Source of the DNA: Paracoccaceae bacterium
GTDB lineage: Bacteria; Pseudomonadota; Alphaproteobacteria; Rhodobacterales; Rhodobacteraceae
Length of the DNA stretch: 64,000 nt
Direction of reading: 5' to 3'
NCBI GenBank assembly: GCA_019454225.1
Contig: CP075370.1
Span: 3,405,649-3,469,648 of the forward strand
Shown here: one piece after another, positions 28,980 through 37,722 of the stretch
How the letters are laid out: every line of letters begins with the position of its first letter
Numbering within the stretch: position 1 is the first letter of the stretch
Program-made: the position numbers and the translations under genes
Notes under the pieces: model-generated
What the model saw: only the letters and a program-made list of their open reading frames with translations
Databases searched by the model: none
Told to the model about the DNA's origin: nothing

Positions 28980-30428
28980 TCAGGCCCGCCAGAACCCCCG
29001 CAGGAACAGCACATAGACCGACAGCAGTTCCAGCCGCCCCAGGATCATGCCGATGATCATCAGCACCTTGGCGGCGGCCGGAAAGCCCTCGATCGACCCG
29101 GTCGGCCCCACCCCCGCGCCGAACACAGGTCCGACGTTGGCCACCGCCGTCCAGGCGGCGGTGACGGCGGTGCGGGTGGACAGGCCGGTCAGCGACAGCA
29201 GAACGGCGATCACGCCGAAGGTCAGGATGAACAGCGTGAAGAACAGGATGACCGAATCGATCACCTCCTTGTCCACCCGCCTCCCGTCATAGCGCACCGC
29301 GACCACGGCCGAGGGATTGGTCAGCCGCGCGATCTGCACCTTCACCGCCTCGAACAGGATGAGATAGCGGAACACCTTGACCGAGCAGCCGGTCGAAGAC
29401 GTGCAGCCCCCGATCAGGCCCACGGCGATCAGGACGACAAAGGGGAACGGTCCCCAGGCGGTGACATCGGCGCTGGCATAGCCCGTCCCGGAAAAGACCG
29501 AAACCACGTTGAAGGTGGTTTCCCGCAACGCGGGCAGGAACGAGGCCCCGAGCGCCGCCATGCGGTAGGCGACGATCACACCCACGGCATAGGCCGTCCA
29601 CCGGATGTAGGCCCGCACCTGCACATCGCGGAACAGCGGCCGGGGATCGCCCTGCATCAGCTGGACGAAGCGGATGAAGGACAGCGACGCGAGGATCTGG
29701 AACGCCGCAGAAATGTATTCCAGCGGCCCGCTGAACACCGCGAATGACGCGTCGTAGTTCGAGAATCCGCCGGTCGAGATCGAGGTCAGGGCGTGCATCA
29801 CCGCGTCGAAGCCGTTCATCCCGAAGGCGAAATAGGAAAGCGCGCAGGCCAGGGTCAGCACCACGTAGATCTGGATCAGCGCCGACGAGATGTCGAGCGC
29901 GCGGGGCAGGATCTTGCCCAGCGTGTCGAAGCCTTCCGAGCGGAAGAACTGCATCCCGCCGACCTTCATCACCGGCAGGAAGATCATCGCGACGATGACG
30001 ATCCCGAGCCCGCCCAGCCATTGCAGGATGCCGCGCCACAGGTTGGTGCCCAGGGGCAGCCCGTCGAGATGCGGAAAGGCGGTGGTGCCGGTGGTCGTCA
30101 TGCCCGACACGCTTTCGAAGGCGGCGTCGATATAGGGCACGTCGGGGGCGCCGAACACGAAGGGCAGCGCGCCGAAGGCCGGCAGGGCCACCCAGACGCC
30201 GGTGGTCAGCACGAAGCTCTGCTGCAGGGTCAGCCCGCGCCCCGCCCCGTTGGCACAGGCCAGGGCAAGCACCGCTCCGGTGACGCATGAGATGACCGCC
30301 GCCTCGAGGAAGGCCAGCCAGTTCGGATCGCCCGCCATGTAGTCGAGCGCCATGGGAAAGACCATCATCGCGCCCATGACGGCGACCAGAAGGCCGATGA
30401 CGTATCCGACGGGGCGCAGGTCGATCAT
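28980..30428 (-). CDS. trkH: TrkH family potassium uptake protein
   Basis: Membrane subunit of the Trk K+ transporter, 482 residues with the four-repeat MPM topology. The selectivity filter loops of the repeats are recognisable: MTTTGTT, ISTGGFSN, FSGTGYAS and ANVGPVFGAGVG. TrkA-type RCK subunits that gate it are not in the window. It begins with ATG and ends 6 nt from the convergent SPOR-protein stop. No regulatory site is apparent in the long upstream gap. Confidence 0.95.
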   Translation of the reverse strand: MIDLRPVGYVIGLLVAVMGAMMVFPMALDYMAGDPNWLAFLEAAVISCVTGAVLALACANGAGRGLTLQQSFVLTTGVWVALPAFGALPFVFGAPDVPYIDAAFESVSGMTTTGTTAFPHLDGLPLGTNLWRGILQWLGGLGIVIVAMIFLPVMKVGGMQFFRSEGFDTLGKILPRALDISSALIQIYVVLTLACALSYFAFGMNGFDAVMHALTSISTGGFSNYDASFAVFSGPLEYISAAFQILASLSFIRFVQLMQGDPRPLFRDVQVRAYIRWTAYAVGVIVAYRMAALGASFLPALRETTFNVVSVFSGTGYASADVTAWGPFPFVVLIAVGLIGGCTSSTGCSVKVFRYLILFEAVKVQIARLTNPSAVVAVRYDGRRVDKEVIDSVILFFTLFILTFGVIAVLLSLTGLSTRTAVTAAWTAVANVGPVFGAGVGPTGSIEGFPAAAKVLMIIGMILGRLELLSVYVLFLRGFWRA

Positions 30429-30747
30429 GCGCGGCAGGCTTTGCCGCGGGCCCCCCGGGTGTCAAGCCCTGTGCCGTGCCCTGCCCTCGGCCAGTGGGGG
30501 TCCGCTCGGCCGCAGCGCGAACCCGGACGGGGCGAAGGCACCTGCTGCCCACGTGATCGTGGGCGGGGCAAGCACGCCGCCCTCGACCGCACCGGGCCAG
30601 TTCGCAAAATGGCCGGCATGATCAAGGACCCGTCGAATCGGCAGAAATGCTGTTCATTTTCAATGACTTGCGAGATAGTGTCCCGGCACGCCGACACATC
30701 CCCGCCGATCCGGCGCGCGTGCAGGCAGCAGCCCGTCGCGCCCCGGG
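30429..30747. other. Intergenic region, no gene found
   Basis: 319 nt between the trkH start and the GST stop. It holds a 7-bp hairpin GCCCACG-TGAT-CGTGGGC at 30547-30564 without a U tract and an AT-richer patch near 30640-30690. No open frame here looks coding; the trkH promoter is expected in its lower part. Confidence 0.6.
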
Positions 30748-31449
30748 CTACCGGCGGAACAGAACCTCCTGGGCCTTGCGATCCGTCGCGATGTCGTTGC
30801 GCTTTTCGGCACCTACGGCGCGACCCGCGATGACACCAGGGCGCGCCGCCAGCGCGTCGAGCCAGCGCGCGAGGTTCGGCTTGTCCTCCAGCGTCTGTTC
30901 CTGCCCCTGCCAGAGGCTTGCCCAGGGCCAGATCGCGAAATCGGCGATCGACAGGAAATCGCCCGCCACGAACTCCGCCCGGGCAAGTTGCCGGTCGAGC
31001 ACGCCGTAAAGCCGCGCCACCTCGGACCGGTAGCGGCCCTTGGCGTAGGGCAGGTCGTTCGGCGGGTCCATGGCGGGCGCGTATTTCAGGAAGTGATGCG
31101 CCTGCCCCGCCATCGGCCCGACGCCGCCCATCTGCCACATCAGCCATTGGTCCACGGCGATCCTGTCGCGCTCGGTCGCGCCGTAGAATCGGCCGGACTT
31201 GCGCGCGAAGTATTGAAGGATCGCACCGGATTCGAAGATCGACACCGGCGCGCCATCCGGCCCTTCGGGATCGACGATGGCGGGCATCCGGTTGTTCGGG
31301 GCGATTGCCAGGAATTCGGGGCGGAACTGCTCGCCCTTGCCGATGTTCACGTAGTGAACGGTGTAGGGATATTCCATCTCCTCCAGGGCGATGGTGATCT
31401 TCCAGCCATTCGGGGTGGGCCAATAGTGCAGGTCGATGGGGGCGGGCAT
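30748..31449 (-). CDS. Glutathione S-transferase, YfcG/YghU (nu-class) type
   Basis: A 233-residue GST with an N-terminal thioredoxin fold (TPNGWKITIALEEMEYPY), the glutathione-binding cis-Pro and Ser region (NNRMPAIVDPEG, FESGAILQYFA) and an all-helical C-terminal domain. The TPNGxKI motif replaces the catalytic Tyr/Ser start and marks the nu class, whose E. coli members YfcG and YghU reduce disulfides with glutathione. The ATG at 31449 is chosen; a TTG two codons earlier is possible but unlikely. It lies 24 nt after the alpha/beta hydrolase on the same strand. Confidence 0.9.
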   Translation of the reverse strand: MPAPIDLHYWPTPNGWKITIALEEMEYPYTVHYVNIGKGEQFRPEFLAIAPNNRMPAIVDPEGPDGAPVSIFESGAILQYFARKSGRFYGATERDRIAVDQWLMWQMGGVGPMAGQAHHFLKYAPAMDPPNDLPYAKGRYRSEVARLYGVLDRQLARAEFVAGDFLSIADFAIWPWASLWQGQEQTLEDKPNLARWLDALAARPGVIAGRAVGAEKRNDIATDRKAQEVLFRR

Positions 31450-31473
31450 GGGCAAATCCTCTCGCGGTTGCCC

Positions 31474-32352
31474 TTACTGTGCCGCAATCCGGCCCGGGGG
31501 CAAGGGTGCGCGCGGCAGGATGCGCGACCATCGGGGGGCGGTGTCGGAGGGCAGCGCCCCGCGCAGCAGCCCGAGAGGCAGGCGGTCGGGCTGGTGCAGG
31601 AAGGCACGATACAGCGGAAACAGCCCCGGGCGCATGTAGGCCGACCAGTGACAGACCAGCCGGCTTGCGGGCGCTACAGGATAGCCCAGCGATGCCAGTC
31701 CCTTGCGATGTGCGGCACCGTCGATCTGCAGCGTCGCGCAGTGCGGCAGGTGCAGCCCCGCGCCCAGCGTCGGGCCATGCCGCCGCCCGATCAGCGTCTC
31801 GAACAGGAAATCGAAGGCATCATTCTCGCGGCTGGTGACGTTCAGCACCTCGGTCGCGCGGCCGGCCGGGGTCATCAGCGCGGCCTTCGCGCGTTCACGG
31901 AACTCTGCGCCCGACAGAAGCACGATGCGCCCGACATCGCCCGGCGCCAGCCCGTGCAGCGCCGCGAGCGCCACCCGCGCGCCCAGGCTGTGCGCGATCA
32001 GGTTGACGCGGCCCGCACCCGCGCCGCGCAGCCCGCGGACCAGCGACCCGAGCGCGTCGCCCGCCTGTTCCGCCCGTTCATGCGCCTGCCAGAGCGTGCC
32101 GCTCCCGCGCCAGCCGAAGCCCACCGCCACCCCCGGCGCGCCCCGGCCATAGCCCAGCCTGCGCGGCCAGGACAGGCCACCCCGGGGTGACAGCGCGAAG
32201 ATGTCCGCGTTCGGATCGCGGCGCGGATCGTCGGGCGTGTAGCGGAACCCGTGGATCATCACCGTGACCGGCGCCCCGGCCCGCAGGTGCGGCGCAATGC
32301 CGGGCGGCAGCCCGTCGCCGCATGTTCCGGCATTCACCGCGACAACCGTCAT
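31474..32352 (-). CDS. Alpha/beta fold hydrolase
   Basis: A 292-residue protein with an oxyanion motif VMIHGFRYTPDD, the nucleophile elbow NLIAHSLGARVAL, an acidic residue in TSRENDAFDFL and a histidine near DGAAHRKGLASLGYP. This fits a DUF900/lipase-type serine hydrolase acting on an unknown ester. AGGAAAGG precedes the ATG at 32352; the longer frame to 32475 includes an upstream ATG that would overlap the opposite-strand metZ promoter region. It is transcribed ahead of the GST gene and divergent from metZ. Confidence 0.8.
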   Translation of the reverse strand: MTVVAVNAGTCGDGLPPGIAPHLRAGAPVTVMIHGFRYTPDDPRRDPNADIFALSPRGGLSWPRRLGYGRGAPGVAVGFGWRGSGTLWQAHERAEQAGDALGSLVRGLRGAGAGRVNLIAHSLGARVALAALHGLAPGDVGRIVLLSGAEFRERAKAALMTPAGRATEVLNVTSRENDAFDFLFETLIGRRHGPTLGAGLHLPHCATLQIDGAAHRKGLASLGYPVAPASRLVCHWSAYMRPGLFPLYRAFLHQPDRLPLGLLRGALPSDTAPRWSRILPRAPLPPGRIAAQ

Positions 32353-32474
32353 GGGACGGCACCTTTCCTGCCCGGGGGGTTCCCCCATTGATTTCAGGTT
32401 CTTGTAAGGTGCCGCCGCAAAGGCCCGGTGAAGCGGGCGTGACGGATGGGTAACGATCGGGCCATCCGGGGCCA

Positions 32475-32503
32475 TTGACGGCGGCGCGGGGCGGGATTAG
32501 ACG
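32475..32503 (+). promoter_or_regulatory. Sigma-70-like promoter of metZ
   Basis: TTGACG, 17-nt spacer, TAGACG; transcription would start about where the SAM-II aptamer begins (32509). Confidence 0.6.
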
Positions 32504-32508
32504 GCGGG

Positions 32509-32563
32509 CGTGGCGCTTTGTGACCGGATTGCGGGCCACGTTAAACAAACCGCTAAAAGGGTG
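32509..32563 (+). promoter_or_regulatory. SAM-II riboswitch
   Basis: H-type pseudoknot aptamer for S-adenosylmethionine. The P1 stem CGTGGC (32509-32514) pairs with GCCACG (32535-32540). The loop ACCGGATTGCGG and the 3' tail with GTTAAACAAACCGCTAAAAGG match the SAM-II (metA motif) consensus found upstream of methionine genes in alphaproteobacteria. A terminator hairpin and the metZ ribosome binding site follow, so high SAM should lower metZ expression. Confidence 0.92.
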
Positions 32564-32572
32564 ACGGGCATC

Positions 32573-32604
32573 GCCCCGGAACCTCTTGGTTTCCGGGGCT
32601 TTTT
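32573..32604 (+). terminator. Intrinsic terminator between the SAM-II aptamer and metZ
   Basis: Stem GCCCCGGAACC / GGTTTCCGGGGC (one bulged T) with a TCTT loop, followed by TTTTT. It ends 7 nt before the GGAGGG ribosome binding site, the position of an expression-platform terminator. Confidence 0.85.
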
Positions 32605-32622
32605 GATGGCCGGAGGGCTGCC

Positions 32623-33804
32623 GTGACCGACCCGTGGAAAACCCGCACCGCCCTTGTTCACCAAGGCAGCCGCCGCAGCCAGTATGGCGAGATGGCCGAG
32701 GCGATCTTCCTTACGCAGGGCTTTGCCTATGACAGCGCCGAACAGGCCGAGGCGCGCTTCATCAAGGCGGGCGAGGACGAGTTCATCTATGCCCGCTACG
32801 GCAACCCCACGGTGCGGATGTTCGAGGAACGGATCGCGGCGATCGAGGGGACCGAGGATGCCTTTGCCACCGCCAGCGGCATGGCGGCGGTCAACGGGGC
32901 GCTGATGGCGATGCTGCGGGCGGGGGACCATGTCGTGTCGGCCCGCGCGCTGTTCGGGTCATGCCTTTATATTCTCGAGGAAATCCTGCCGCGCTACGGG
33001 GTGCGGGTGACGTTTGTCGACGGGTCGGACCTTGACCAGTGGCGCGCGGCGGTGACGCCGGGGACGAAGGCCGTGTTTTTCGAGACCATGTCGAACCCGA
33101 CCCTGCAACTTGTTGACATTGCTTCGGTTTCCGAGATCGCCCATGCCGCAGGTGCGCTGGTGGTGGCCGACAACGTGTTTGCCACGCCGATCTTCAGCCG
33201 GGCCGTCGAGCAGGGGGCGGATGTGGTGGTCTATTCCGCCACCAAGCATATCGACGGTCAGGGCCGTGCCCTGGGGGGCGTGGTCTGCGGCACAAGGGAA
33301 TGGGTGCGGAAGGTTCTGGAACCCTACATGAAGCATACCGGCGGCTCGATGAGCCCGTTCACCGCCTGGATCATGCTGAACGGGATGGCCACGCTGGACC
33401 TGCGCTGCCGGGCCATGGCCGAGAGCGCGGCTGTCATTGCGAAGGCGCTGGAATCGCACGGGAAAATAACGCGGCTGATCTATCCGGGGCTGCCGTCGCA
33501 CCCGCAGCACGGCCTGGCCATGGCGCAGATGGGATCGGGCGGGACCATGCTGTCCTTCGACATCGCCGGGGGCAAGGAAGCCGCGTTCCGGTTCATGAAT
33601 GCGCTGGAAATCATCAAGATTTCCAACAACCTGGGCGATGCGAAGTCGATCGCCACGCATCCCGCCACGACGACGCACCAGCGGTTGCCGCAGGACCAGA
33701 AGGACGCGCTGGGCATCACGCCCGGGCTGATCCGCCTGTCGGTGGGGCTGGAGGATGCGGGCGACCTGATCGCCGACCTGACGGCGGCGCTGGAGACCGC
33801 CTGA
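32623..33804 (+). CDS. metZ: O-succinylhomoserine sulfhydrylase
   Basis: PLP enzyme (393 residues) that makes homocysteine from O-succinyl- or O-acetylhomoserine and sulfide in methionine synthesis. It has the gamma-family signatures YARYGNPTVRMFEERIAAIEG, SGMAAVNGALMA, ADNVFATPIFSRAVEQGADVVVYSATKHIDGQGR with the PLP lysine in SATKH, and LGDAKSIATHPATTTHQRL. The start is GTG at 32623 with GGAGGG 6 nt upstream. Expression is controlled by the SAM-II riboswitch and terminator immediately upstream. A repeated sequence follows the stop. Confidence 0.96.
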   Translation: MTDPWKTRTALVHQGSRRSQYGEMAEAIFLTQGFAYDSAEQAEARFIKAGEDEFIYARYGNPTVRMFEERIAAIEGTEDAFATASGMAAVNGALMAMLRAGDHVVSARALFGSCLYILEEILPRYGVRVTFVDGSDLDQWRAAVTPGTKAVFFETMSNPTLQLVDIASVSEIAHAAGALVVADNVFATPIFSRAVEQGADVVVYSATKHIDGQGRALGGVVCGTREWVRKVLEPYMKHTGGSMSPFTAWIMLNGMATLDLRCRAMAESAAVIAKALESHGKITRLIYPGLPSHPQHGLAMAQMGSGGTMLSFDIAGGKEAAFRFMNALEIIKISNNLGDAKSIATHPATTTHQRLPQDQKDALGITPGLIRLSVGLEDAGDLIADLTAALETA

Positions 33805-33806
33805 CG

Positions 33807-33858
33807 GCGTATGGCATCCGTCCCGCGGGCGTCGGTCTTGCGTATGGCATCCGTCCCG
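33807..33858 (+). repeat. 19-bp direct repeat after metZ
   Basis: GCGTATGGCATCCGTCCCG occurs at 33807-33825 and again at 33840-33858 (33-bp period), starting 2 nt after the metZ stop. The function is unknown. Confidence 0.85.
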
Positions 33859-33899
33859 ACAGGGCGCGCGGCGGATTAACGAACCGTGAGGCCGCACGC

Positions 33900-33921
33900 C
33901 CGCCGGGGAAAGCCCCGGCGG
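33900..33921. terminator. Hairpin downstream of metZ, no U tract
   Basis: CCGCCGGGG-AAAG-CCCCGGCGG, a perfect 9-bp stem. It could end metZ transcripts or act in attenuation, but lacks a U run on the plus strand. Confidence 0.45.
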
Positions 33922-33925
33922 AATG

Positions 33926-33951
33926 CAAAACGCCGCCCCGGGGGGCGGCGT
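33926..33951 (-). terminator. Rho-independent terminator of rpmE (minus strand)
   Basis: ACGCCGCCC / GGGCGGCGT stem with a CGGG loop, followed on the minus strand by TTTT; it lies about 27 nt after the rpmE stop. Confidence 0.85.
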
Positions 33952-33977
33952 CGAAGGCTGCGGCGATGCGGCCCGTA

Positions 33978-34199
33978 TCAGAAGCCGAGGCCCGCGTACT
34001 TGTTCTTGAACTTCGACACGCGGCCGCCGGTGTCCATCAGCTTGGCGGTCTGGCCAGTCCAGGCGGGATGCGACAGCGGGTCGATGTCGAGCGCCATCTG
34101 GTCGCCCGCCTTGCCCCAGGTCGTGCGGGTGCGGAACACGGTGCCGTCGGTCATCTTGACGTCGATGAAGTGATAGTCGGGATGGATGCCCTTTTTCAT
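33978..34199 (-). CDS. rpmE: 50S ribosomal protein L31 (zinc-free form)
   Basis: A 73-residue L31 starting [19 protein letters not shown]. The paired CxxC zinc motifs of the C+ type are absent (no cysteine at all), so this is the zinc-independent C- form. HPAWTGQ and [15 protein letters not shown] are conserved. It starts 5 nt after rplS and ends the run, with a terminator right after. Confidence 0.96.
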   Translation of the reverse strand: MKKGIHPDYHFIDVKMTDGTVFRTRTTWGKAGDQMALDIDPLSHPAWTGQTAKLMDTGGRVSKFKNKYAGLGF

Positions 34200-34204
34200 C
34201 GCGC

Positions 34205-34579
34205 TTACTCCGCCTTTTCCTTGTAGTTGCTGTTCTCGGCGATGCGGGCGGACTTGCCGCGGCGCGACCGCAGGTAATAGAGCTTGGCCCGGCGCACCCG
34301 GCCGCGGCGCACGACCTCGATCGAGTCGATGTTGGTCGAGTAGAGCGGGAACACCCGTTCCACACCCTCGCCGAAGGAGATCTTGCGCACCGTGAAGCTG
34401 GCCGAGATGGTGGCCCCGCCCGCGCGTGCGATGCAGACGCCTTCGTAGTTCTGCACGCGGCTGCGCGTGCCTTCGGTCACCTTGTAGCCGACGCGGATCG
34501 TGTCGCCGGCCTTGAAATCCGGGATGGTCTTGCCGAGGGCGGCGATCTGTTCCGCCTCGATCTGAGCGATCAGGTTCAT
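34205..34579 (-). CDS. rplS: 50S ribosomal protein L19
   Basis: A 124-residue L19 with [33 protein letters not shown] and [20 protein letters not shown], typical of the family, which sits at the 30S-50S interface. The ATG at 34579 has AAAGGA upstream. It has its own promoter at 34798-34826, giving a leader of about 210 nt that holds a hairpin (34598-34615), and is cotranscribed with rpmE. Confidence 0.97.
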   Translation of the reverse strand: MNLIAQIEAEQIAALGKTIPDFKAGDTIRVGYKVTEGTRSRVQNYEGVCIARAGGATISASFTVRKISFGEGVERVFPLYSTNIDSIEVVRRGRVRRAKLYYLRSRRGKSARIAENSNYKEKAE

Positions 34580-34597
34580 GCCTGGTCCTTTCACTGC

Positions 34598-34615
34598 CTG
34601 CGGTTCATTCCGCAG
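34598..34615 (-). promoter_or_regulatory. Hairpin in the rplS leader
   Basis: CTGCGG-TTCATT-CCGCAG, a 6-bp stem about 20 nt upstream of the rplS start; it could be an L19 autoregulation or processing element (inference). Confidence 0.35.
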
Positions 34616-34797
34616 AGGTGGTGCGGCCTTAGAGCTTCCCGTGGCGGGGGGCGCGGGCCATGCCGGTTGCATGGGGGCCCTGGGAAGGTGAGGCGCGCGT
34701 TTCTGGTCGTTCCGCCCGCCCGGCCGGGACATCCGGTCAGGGACGGCACGGCAAAAGGAAAGCGGCCCGGCGGCCCCTGCGGACCCCGGACGCGCGG

Positions 34798-34826
34798 CGT
34801 ATAGGGCCGGGGCGGTGGCGGGTCAA
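34798..34826 (-). promoter_or_regulatory. Sigma-70-like promoter of rplS-rpmE
   Basis: On the minus strand TTGACC, 17-nt spacer, TATACG; 219 nt upstream of the rplS start and just beyond the APH-like gene. Confidence 0.65.
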
Positions 34827-34849
34827 GGGGCATCCGGCGGGCCGGGAGG

Positions 34850-35866
34850 TCAGCGCAGGCGCGGCGTTCCGTCGGCCGAGAGGTGGTCGGCGGCAAAGGC
34901 GCAGAGCCGGTCGAGATCGGCCCTGCGATAGGCGGCGCGGGCGGGGCCGGCGTTGTCGAAGGTGGCGGTGGCAACCACGGTCAGCACAAGCTTGCCGCCA
35001 AGGCCGCCGCGATAGTCGCGCAGCGCCTGTGCAAGGCCATAGCCTGTGACGCCGGCGGCCGCCAGTTCGGCGTGCCAGGCCGCGACGAGCGCATCCTCGG
35101 ACTGCCGCCGCGCATCGGGCGGCAGCGAGGCGGCCAGGAAATAGGCGAGGTCGGTGGCGCCCGCGCCCCAGCCGGCCATCTGCCAGTCGAGCCAGAGCGC
35201 CGCCCCGTCGCGCGTGAAGAGCACGTTTTCCAGATGCGCGTCGCGGTGGACGAGGGTGGCGGGCGCGGGCGACGGGGTGGCGCCCGCCGCCAGCCGGTCG
35301 CCAAGCGCCACGAGCGGCGGCGGCAGGCTGGGGTTCGCGGTGCGGAAGCCCGGCCAGAGGGCGGCAAAGCCGAAGTCCCGCGCCAGGTCCGCCGGTGGCA
35401 GCGCGGCGGGCGCGGGGGCATTCCACCAGCGGGCATGGATGCGGGCAAGGGCGCGCACCGCGGCATCGGCCCGGACGACGGGGCAACCCGCGACCAGCGG
35501 CAGGGCCGCATGGTCGGAAAGGTCGGGCAGGATCAGCACGCTGCCCCCCGCCCCGTCGACGGCCGCGAAGAGCGCCCCGGCCACGCCGGGCGTATCGGCG
35601 GCAAGGCGGGCGTAGAACGCGACCTCGCGCGCGTTGGCGGCGGCGAGGTGCCTGCGCAGGTCGGGGCGGGCGGGGGCAAGCTTGGCCACAAGGGTTTCCG
35701 GGGCGCCCGGCCCCGAGAGATGCAGGCGCAGGAGCAAGCCGCCCGAAAATGCCCGGTCGTGGCTCAGGGGTTCGGTCCGCACCGCAGTGACCGGGCGGGC
35801 GAGCGCGGCGGAGAGCCAGCCGGGCGTCAGATCGGCCGGGCCGCAGGGCAGCCCGTCAGCCACCAT
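34850..35866 (-). CDS. Aminoglycoside phosphotransferase (APH)-family kinase-like protein
   Basis: A 338-residue APH/choline-kinase-fold protein with the catalytic loop [13 protein letters not shown] (Brenner motif H-x-D-x-x-x-x-N) and the metal-binding [19 protein letters not shown], and an N-lobe ending with [18 protein letters not shown] (ATP lysine). The substrate is probably a small molecule, not necessarily an antibiotic; chromosomal members are often of unknown function. Its ATG overlaps the trmD stop region by 11 nt, so it is part of the trmD transcript. It ends before the independent rplS promoter. Confidence 0.85.
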   Translation of the reverse strand: MVADGLPCGPADLTPGWLSAALARPVTAVRTEPLSHDRAFSGGLLLRLHLSGPGAPETLVAKLAPARPDLRRHLAAANAREVAFYARLAADTPGVAGALFAAVDGAGGSVLILPDLSDHAALPLVAGCPVVRADAAVRALARIHARWWNAPAPAALPPADLARDFGFAALWPGFRTANPSLPPPLVALGDRLAAGATPSPAPATLVHRDAHLENVLFTRDGAALWLDWQMAGWGAGATDLAYFLAASLPPDARRQSEDALVAAWHAELAAAGVTGYGLAQALRDYRGGLGGKLVLTVVATATFDNAGPARAAYRRADLDRLCAFAADHLSADGTPRLR

Positions 35867-36674
35867 CGCGGCCCCGCGCCGCCCAGAGGTCGGGGCGGCG
35901 TTCGCGGGTCAGCGCCTCGGCCTGGTCGCGCCGCCAGCGGGCGATGTCGGCGTGATGGCCGGACAGCAGGACCTCGGGGATCGGCAGGCCCTGCCAGACC
36001 GCAGGGCGGGTGAACTGCGGGTGTTCCAGAAGGCCGTGGGAAAAGCTTTCCTCTTCGGTCGAGGCGGCGTTGCCGAGAACACCCGGGATCAGCCGGATCG
36101 TGGCGTCGAGCATCGCCTGTGCCGCGATCTCGCCCCCCGTCAGGACGAAATCGCCGAGGCTGACCTCTTCCACCCCGTGATGATCGAGGACACGCTGGTC
36201 CACCCCCTCGAACCGGCCGCAGAGCAGGGTGATCCCCTGCCCTGCCGCCCAGCGGCGGGCGGTGTCCTGGGTGAAGGGGCGGCCGCGCGGTGACAGGTAG
36301 ACAACCGGCCACAGCGCGCGTTCGGCGGGCGTGCCGCGCGCCGCCTCGGCCAGGGCACGGTCGACCACATCGGCGCGCAGCACCATGCCGGCGCCGCCGC
36401 CCGCGGGGGAATCGTCAACGTTGCGGTGCCGGCCCTCGCCGAAGGGGCGCAGGTCGATCGGGGTCAGCCGCCAGAGCCCGGCATCCATCGCCTTGCCGGT
36501 CAGGCTGAGGCCGAGCGTGCCGGGGAACGCATCGGGAAACAGGGTGATGACGCGCGCCTCCCATGCGCCATGCACCTGGGGCGGCCCCATGAGGTCGCGC
36601 GGTGTGACCGAGGGGCGGATCGTCAGGCGGCCGTGGGACCGGCGGGGGGCGGGCGGATCGTCGGGTTCGGACAT
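35856..36674 (-). CDS. trmD: tRNA (guanine-N1-)-methyltransferase
   Basis: Methylates G37 at N1 in tRNAs reading CNN codons, preventing +1 frameshifts. The 272-residue protein has the SPOUT knot motifs: [10 protein letters not shown], the SAM-binding loops [18 protein letters not shown] and [13 protein letters not shown], and [21 protein letters not shown]. An N-terminal extension of about 30-40 residues precedes the usual start; an ATG at [15 protein letters not shown] is an alternative. It follows the membrane protein gene by 42 nt. Confidence 0.96.
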   Translation of the reverse strand: MSEPDDPPAPRRSHGRLTIRPSVTPRDLMGPPQVHGAWEARVITLFPDAFPGTLGLSLTGKAMDAGLWRLTPIDLRPFGEGRHRNVDDSPAGGGAGMVLRADVVDRALAEAARGTPAERALWPVVYLSPRGRPFTQDTARRWAAGQGITLLCGRFEGVDQRVLDHHGVEEVSLGDFVLTGGEIAAQAMLDATIRLIPGVLGNAASTEEESFSHGLLEHPQFTRPAVWQGLPIPEVLLSGHHADIARWRRDQAEALTRERRPDLWAARGRDGG

Positions 36675-36716
36675 GCCCGGTCATTAGCCCGGGCGGCCCG
36701 GCGCGGGAAGTCCCCT

Positions 36717-37646
36717 TCAGGCACTGCCGACGCTGCGGCGTCCCATCCGGGTGAACTCGCGGGAGTCCTCGGGGGCGTGGGCGTCGATGCGGTCGGACAG
36801 TTCGATGATCAGGGCGGCAACCTCGGGATCGCCGCAGGCTTCGGCGGCGGCCACGCGCAGTTCGGGCGCGGGAAAATCGCCCCAGGCGCCAGGCATGTTG
36901 TCGGCCAGCGGCAGGGCGCGTTCGGCGTAGAGGCGCAGCAGCTCGGCATCGTGGCCGGCGGCCTGGAACGCGTCGGTCAGCATCGTCAGGCCGTCCCAGG
37001 CGCGGGCGGTATCGGGGTCGGTGGCCCAGAGGATGAACCCGCGGCGGGTGGCGCGATGCGCGCCGGGCGCGTCGCGCAGGGCGGCGGACAGCGCGCGCCA
37101 GCGGCGCGGGGCGTCGCCGCGCGACAGGATGTCGGCAGCGCCCGCGCGGGCGGTTTCGTCGGGTGTGTCGTCGGGCAGCAGCAGCAGGGGTTCGATCGCC
37201 ATTGCGGCATCCTCGTCATCGGGCGGGGTGGCAGTGCGGATCCGGGCGATGGCCTGATCGAGCAGGGCATCCATCTCGGCCGCCTTCGCCGGATCCCAGG
37301 TGAGCCGCGCCAGTGGCACGGCGAGGAAGGACAGCGCCAGCGGCAGCAACGCGGGCATGCCGGGCAGGTGCCCGGCAACGCCGCCGATGCCGCGCCCGAT
37401 GCCGAACATCAGCGCGACAAGCGCGACGAGGATGGCAATGCGGACGGCGGCCGCGCCGAGCTGTGCCGGTTCCGCCCAGCGGGCGGGGTCGCGCGGCCAG
37501 TCGGCCGGGCGCATCACCGCCTGCCACAGCAGGAACACCGCCGCGAAGGCGGGAAGAACCCCCCAGCCCTGCCCTGCGAGCCCCGCCAGCAGCGGCCCCG
37601 CATAGAGCATGAACGTCAGGATCTTCAGAAGAAGCAGGCGGTTCAT
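36717..37646 (-). CDS. Hypothetical inner-membrane protein in the rimM-trmD interval
   Basis: A 309-residue protein I do not recognise. Residues 1-115 contain about four hydrophobic helices (MNRLLLLKILTFMLYAG; VLPAFAAVFLLWQAVM; ALVALMFGIGRGIGG; LLPLALSFLAVPLARL). The C-terminal part (about 125-309) is soluble, acidic and alpha-helical, with EMDALLDQAIARI, LLLLPDDTPDETARAGAA, LRRLYAE-type helices and a final EFTRMGRRSVGSA. The layout suggests a membrane-anchored protein with a cytoplasmic helical repeat domain. It is co-oriented with rimM upstream (76 nt) and trmD downstream (42 nt); ATG start at 37646. Confidence 0.75.
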   Translation of the reverse strand: MNRLLLLKILTFMLYAGPLLAGLAGQGWGVLPAFAAVFLLWQAVMRPADWPRDPARWAEPAQLGAAAVRIAILVALVALMFGIGRGIGGVAGHLPGMPALLPLALSFLAVPLARLTWDPAKAAEMDALLDQAIARIRTATPPDDEDAAMAIEPLLLLPDDTPDETARAGAADILSRGDAPRRWRALSAALRDAPGAHRATRRGFILWATDPDTARAWDGLTMLTDAFQAAGHDAELLRLYAERALPLADNMPGAWGDFPAPELRVAAAEACGDPEVAALIIELSDRIDAHAPEDSREFTRMGRRSVGSA

Positions 37647-37722
37647 GTTGGTCTGTCCCCAGTCGGCTGCCGCGAGCGACGGTGCATCCTAGCCCCGGTT
37701 GGCGGCGAAAATACGGCGGCGT

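Noticed and set aside
30547-30564. Hairpin GCCCACG-TGAT-CGTGGGC between trkH and the GST gene
   Set aside because: No U tract on either strand and about 190 nt from the GST stop; not convincing as a terminator.
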